8,055 bases of DNA from positions 1 through 8,055 of the forward strand of contig CAIUAS010000016.1 of the NCBI GenBank assembly GCA_903897205.1, given 5' to 3'. Under the pieces are notes generated by a model. That model saw only the letters and a list, made by a program, of their open reading frames with translations, made no database searches and had not been told where the DNA came from. The position numbers and the translations under genes are program-made. The DNA is from an uncultured Gammaproteobacteria bacterium. GTDB lineage: Bacteria; Pseudomonadota; Gammaproteobacteria; CAIUAS01. Of this stretch, positions 6,118-8,055 are shown in pieces. Numbering within the stretch: position 1 is the first letter of the stretch; the number at the start of each line of letters is the position of its first letter.

Positions 6118-6945
6118 TTAAAATTTATAAGCAAGGCCTGCGCTAAAATCCCACACATAACGCATAGTGCTTCTTGGAAAGGCTTGTCTTGAATAGGCAA
6201 CACCCCAACCAAGCGCAAGCCGTTTGCTAAGCGGATTTAAACCACTCACTTTAAAAGTAGTGGTATGGAAAGCATCAATACTCGCTGGGTCTATTTGATC
6301 CAAATTCATCGGAGAAGAGCCAACGCTAGTATAAAAAGAAATGTAATGTTCCGCGCTCTCAAAATAACGACGCACCGTTAAGGTATGACTCACCGAGGTG
6401 CCCACCTTACCTGGTGTAATATAGGGTCGATAAGATATCCAATAGTTGCCAATATATTTCCCTATTGACCCGGTATAAATACGCGTTATAGAAGAAAACT
6501 GCATATAACGCTCGCCTACACTAAATTCATAGGCATGCGGCAAGGAGAAAAATATTTCGCTATCATAGCGATTTTCTGGAAATAATGGCGAACCTGAACG
6601 CGCATAGTTTAAATAAAGGTAAGCGCCTTTAAATAAGTGGGGATAAGCATAAATGCCATATTGATAACCATTTTCACTAAAACGATTAGCTTTACTAATA
6701 TAGCCAGTAACAGAACCGAAATTAAATTGACGACCATAAGCCAACGTCGCCAAATTCCAATTTTGTTTTAAATTACTTATAACGCTATAATCACTATCAA
6801 AACTAATGGTATTGAGATAGTTTGCATCTGCGCTAGTGGTTTGATCGGCAGCAGCTGGCGCATTAAAAGCAAACGCCGGAATTAGTGCTAGTAATAAGCT
6901 AAATAAAAACGCCTTTCCATATCTTTGGGAACATCTTATCAACAT
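6118..6945 (-). CDS. yaiO: YaiO-family outer-membrane beta-barrel protein
   Basis: This 275-residue protein begins with a clear Sec signal peptide: basic RCSQRYGK, a hydrophobic core AFLFSLLLALIPAFAF, then NAPAAA before a likely cleavage near residue 33. The mature part is full of alternating aromatic/polar strands and ends in Phe, as BAM-assembled barrels do. The YaiO family mark is YTGSIGKYIGNYW (157-169), followed by RPYITPG (173-179) and LTVRRYF (189-195). In E. coli, yaiO lies beside yaiP, a family-2 glycosyltransferase, and yaiS, a predicted deacetylase, so pairing with a glycosyltransferase here fits; a channel or anchor for the polysaccharide is inferred. There is no TPR extension, unlike BcsC or PgaA. 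The frame runs up to a TTG at 6993, but starting there would put 16 odd residues before the signal peptide. The ATG at 6945 has AAGGA 4 nt upstream; the ATG at 6948 is the alternative. First gene of the putative operon. Confidence 0.88.
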   Translation of the reverse strand: MLIRCSQRYGKAFLFSLLLALIPAFAFNAPAAADQTTSADANYLNTISFDSDYSVISNLKQNWNLATLAYGRQFNFGSVTGYISKANRFSENGYQYGIYAYPHLFKGAYLYLNYARSGSPLFPENRYDSEIFFSLPHAYEFSVGERYMQFSSITRIYTGSIGKYIGNYWISYRPYITPGKVGTSVSHTLTVRRYFESAEHYISFYTSVGSSPMNLDQIDPASIDAFHTTTFKVSGLNPLSKRLALGWGVAYSRQAFPRSTMRYVWDFSAGLAYKF

Positions 6946-6949
6946 CATA

Positions 6950-6954
6950 TCCTT
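6950..6954 (-). promoter_or_regulatory. Ribosome-binding site of the yaiO-family gene
   Basis: AAGGA on the minus strand lies 4 nt before the ATG at 6945 and 1 nt before the ATG at 6948. It is the best Shine-Dalgarno match in this operon. It decides against the upstream TTG at 6993 as the start, because the signal peptide then begins where expected. Confidence 0.6.
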
Positions 6955-7002
6955 GCTCGTTGCGTTTAACTTGCCACATCTTGTTGGTTCCAACCCGCTA
7001 GA

Positions 7003-7014
7003 AACTCATGAGTT
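7003..7014. promoter_or_regulatory. 12-bp perfect palindrome, candidate operator
   Basis: AACTCATGAGTT is self-complementary over all 12 bases. It lies about 22 bp downstream of the TATAAT at 7036-7041, roughly +15 to +26 of the predicted transcript, which is a usual place for a repressor site. It could also form a short RNA hairpin in the leader. No regulator can be named, and short palindromes do occur by chance in AT-rich DNA. Confidence 0.35.
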
Positions 7015-7035
7015 AACCATGATGAGGGCGATATT

Positions 7036-7041
7036 ATTATA
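7036..7041 (-). promoter_or_regulatory. -10 element of the probable operon promoter
   Basis: On the minus strand this is a perfect TATAAT, in the only sizeable gap upstream of the five-gene cluster. The -35 side is poor: TTGCTA lies 14 nt upstream, too close for an ordinary sigma-70 promoter, and nothing near 17 nt fits. Transcription would start near 7029 and give a leader of about 84 nt before the ATG at 6945. The weak -35 suggests either an activator-dependent promoter or a chance match. Confidence 0.4.
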
Positions 7042-7092
7042 GTTCTTTGCTCTTTTAGCAAGGCTTGATTTAAAAACCAAATGCTTTAAGTC

Positions 7093-7123
7093 CGCTTAAG
7101 CGCGCTGGCTATTTCAAAATAGC
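7093..7123 (-). terminator. Hairpin and palindrome after serA, weak terminator candidate
   Basis: GCTATT (7108-7113) pairs exactly with AATAGC (7118-7123) around the loop TCAA, and CGCTTAAGCG (7093-7102) is a perfect 10-bp palindrome. Both lie 12-42 nt beyond the serA stop on the minus strand. No T-run follows directly; the first T-rich stretch comes about 20 nt later. They may end the serA transcript inefficiently or in a Rho-dependent way, which would let serA transcription continue into the polysaccharide operon. Confidence 0.3.
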
Positions 7124-7134
7124 GCTAAAGATCC

Positions 7135-8055
7135 TCACGGTTGCCCTATCGACAGGACATCTATTTTTATTACCCCTGGAATGCGGGCGATTGCTTTGAT
7201 AATTGAATCTGGTGGTTTAACAGAGATATCAATTATTGTATAAGCAATTTCCCCACGGGATTTATTTAGCATATTTTCTATATTTAAACTTGCTTGAGCA
7301 AGCTGCTGCGAGATAACAGCAACCATACCTGGAATGTTTTTATTGACAACTCCTAAACGAAAACGGCTACTTGGCGGCGCATAAACCTCAGGAAAATTAA
7401 CAGAATACTGTATATGGCCAAACTCTAAATAATTACGGACCAAGTGCGCTATCATATTTGCGCAATTTTCTTCAGCCTCAACCGTTGAGGCGCCAATGTG
7501 CGGTAGATTAATTATTTGAGGATGTGACTTAAATTCAAAGAGCGGAAAATCAGTGACATAAACTCCTTGATTATTTACAGCAAGATGATTAAGCATTGCT
7601 GCAGAATCGACAATCTCCGCACGTGAAAAATTTAGTAAAACAGCATCATATTTTAATAGTGCTAACCGCTCAGCATTTATAAATGCCTTTGTTTCAGGCA
7701 GATAAGGCACATGCAAACTAATAAAGTCCGCCTGAGACAGTAAGGTTGATAATTGTTCAGTCATTTGAATATTGGCGGATAAAGCTAATGCATTTTTTAC
7801 CGTTATATCAGGATCATAACCTATAACAGACATGCCTAACTCTAACGCCACATTAGCTACTTTAACGCCAATATTGCCCAATCCTATAAGCCCTAGGGTT
7901 TTACCAAATAATTCTTTACCAACAAATTGTTTTTTTAATTTTTCAACTTGTTGCGTATATTCGGCTTCATCCACTTTAAGTTGATTTAAAAAATCCTTTG
8001 CATTATATAAACGCCGGCTAGCTAGCAACATACCTGCCAAAACTAATTCTTTTAC
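7135..8055 (-). CDS. serA: D-3-phosphoglycerate dehydrogenase, 5' end outside window
   Basis: The enzyme oxidises 3-phosphoglycerate to 3-phosphohydroxypyruvate with NAD, the first step of serine synthesis, in the cytosol. The frame stays open to the right edge, so 306 residues are visible and roughly 85-100 N-terminal residues are missing. Numbered from the edge (first residue Val), the NAD-binding loop is GLGNIG (58-63) with the ribose-binding Asp81 in YDPD. The catalytic set is Arg145 (NFSRAE), Glu174 (LFEF) and His186 (PHIGAS). A C-terminal ACT domain begins about 230, with Asn240 (NIPG) and Asn258 (LNIENM) at the positions that bind serine in E. coli SerA, although the first His of that site is Asn here. 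Feedback inhibition by serine is therefore possible but not certain. The usual RGE next to the catalytic Arg is RAE. It resembles the shorter family of about 390 residues with a direct catalytic-ACT link. It precedes the polysaccharide operon on the same strand and seems unrelated in function. Confidence 0.9.
   Translation of the reverse strand, partial: VKELVLAGMLLASRRLYNAKDFLNQLKVDEAEYTQQVEKLKKQFVGKELFGKTLGLIGLGNIGVKVANVALELGMSVIGYDPDITVKNALALSANIQMTEQLSTLLSQADFISLHVPYLPETKAFINAERLALLKYDAVLLNFSRAEIVDSAAMLNHLAVNNQGVYVTDFPLFEFKSHPQIINLPHIGASTVEAEENCANMIAHLVRNYLEFGHIQYSVNFPEVYAPPSSRFRLGVVNKNIPGMVAVISQQLAQASLNIENMLNKSRGEIAYTIIDISVKPPDSIIKAIARIPGVIKIDVLSIGQP

Noticed and set aside
6036..6218. 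Minus-strand 60-codon frame across the yaiO/transferase junction
   Set aside because: It overlaps the conserved barrel C-terminus and the first membrane segment of the transferase in another frame, and has no supported start.
6946..6993. N-terminal extension of the YaiO-family protein from a TTG
   Set aside because: It would place 16 non-hydrophobic residues before a complete signal peptide, and the AAGGA ribosome-binding site lies after it.

Overview
The window is AT-rich DNA that reads like a gammaproteobacterium. The best guess is a Legionellales/Coxiellaceae-type host, but this rests only on base composition, the insertion-sequence type and the style of the proteins. All substantial genes lie on the minus strand, so the layout is described from the right edge leftwards, in the direction of transcription.

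Right edge (7135-8055): the 3' three-quarters of a D-3-phosphoglycerate dehydrogenase gene (serA type, C-terminal ACT domain), whose 5' end lies beyond the window. A non-coding stretch of about 190 bp follows (6946-7134). It holds a small hairpin and a palindrome after serA, a perfect TATAAT -10 element, a 12-bp perfect palindrome just downstream of it, and an AAGGA ribosome-binding site.

Centre (414-6945): five tightly packed genes that look like one operon. In order they encode (1) a YaiO-family outer-membrane beta-barrel; (2) an LtaS/MdoB-like alkaline-phosphatase-superfamily transferase with five membrane segments; (3) a membrane protein whose probably periplasmic part contains three phosphatase-like units, only the first keeping the HCX5R signature; (4) a membrane-anchored HEAT-repeat protein; and (5) a family-2 membrane glycosyltransferase with the D, DxD, ED and QxxRW signatures of processive polysaccharide synthases. 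Together they suggest a synthase-dependent envelope polysaccharide pathway: the glycosyltransferase makes and translocates a chain, the HEAT protein serves it on the cytosolic side, the two periplasmic-facing enzymes modify the chain or its lipid donors, and the YaiO barrel is the outer-membrane component. No PilZ domain, TPR periplasmic protein, polysaccharide deacetylase or glycanase is encoded here, so it is not a standard cellulose, PNAG or alginate cluster. This is the most interesting part of the window.

Left edge (1-413): mobile-element debris. It contains the 3' end of an unidentified plus-strand ORF, then a roughly 290-bp internally deleted IS5-family element. In that element the first 31 codons of a transposase are joined in frame to its last 40. 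The element abuts the stop codon of the glycosyltransferase gene, and a TTATAA repeat lies on both sides of it.
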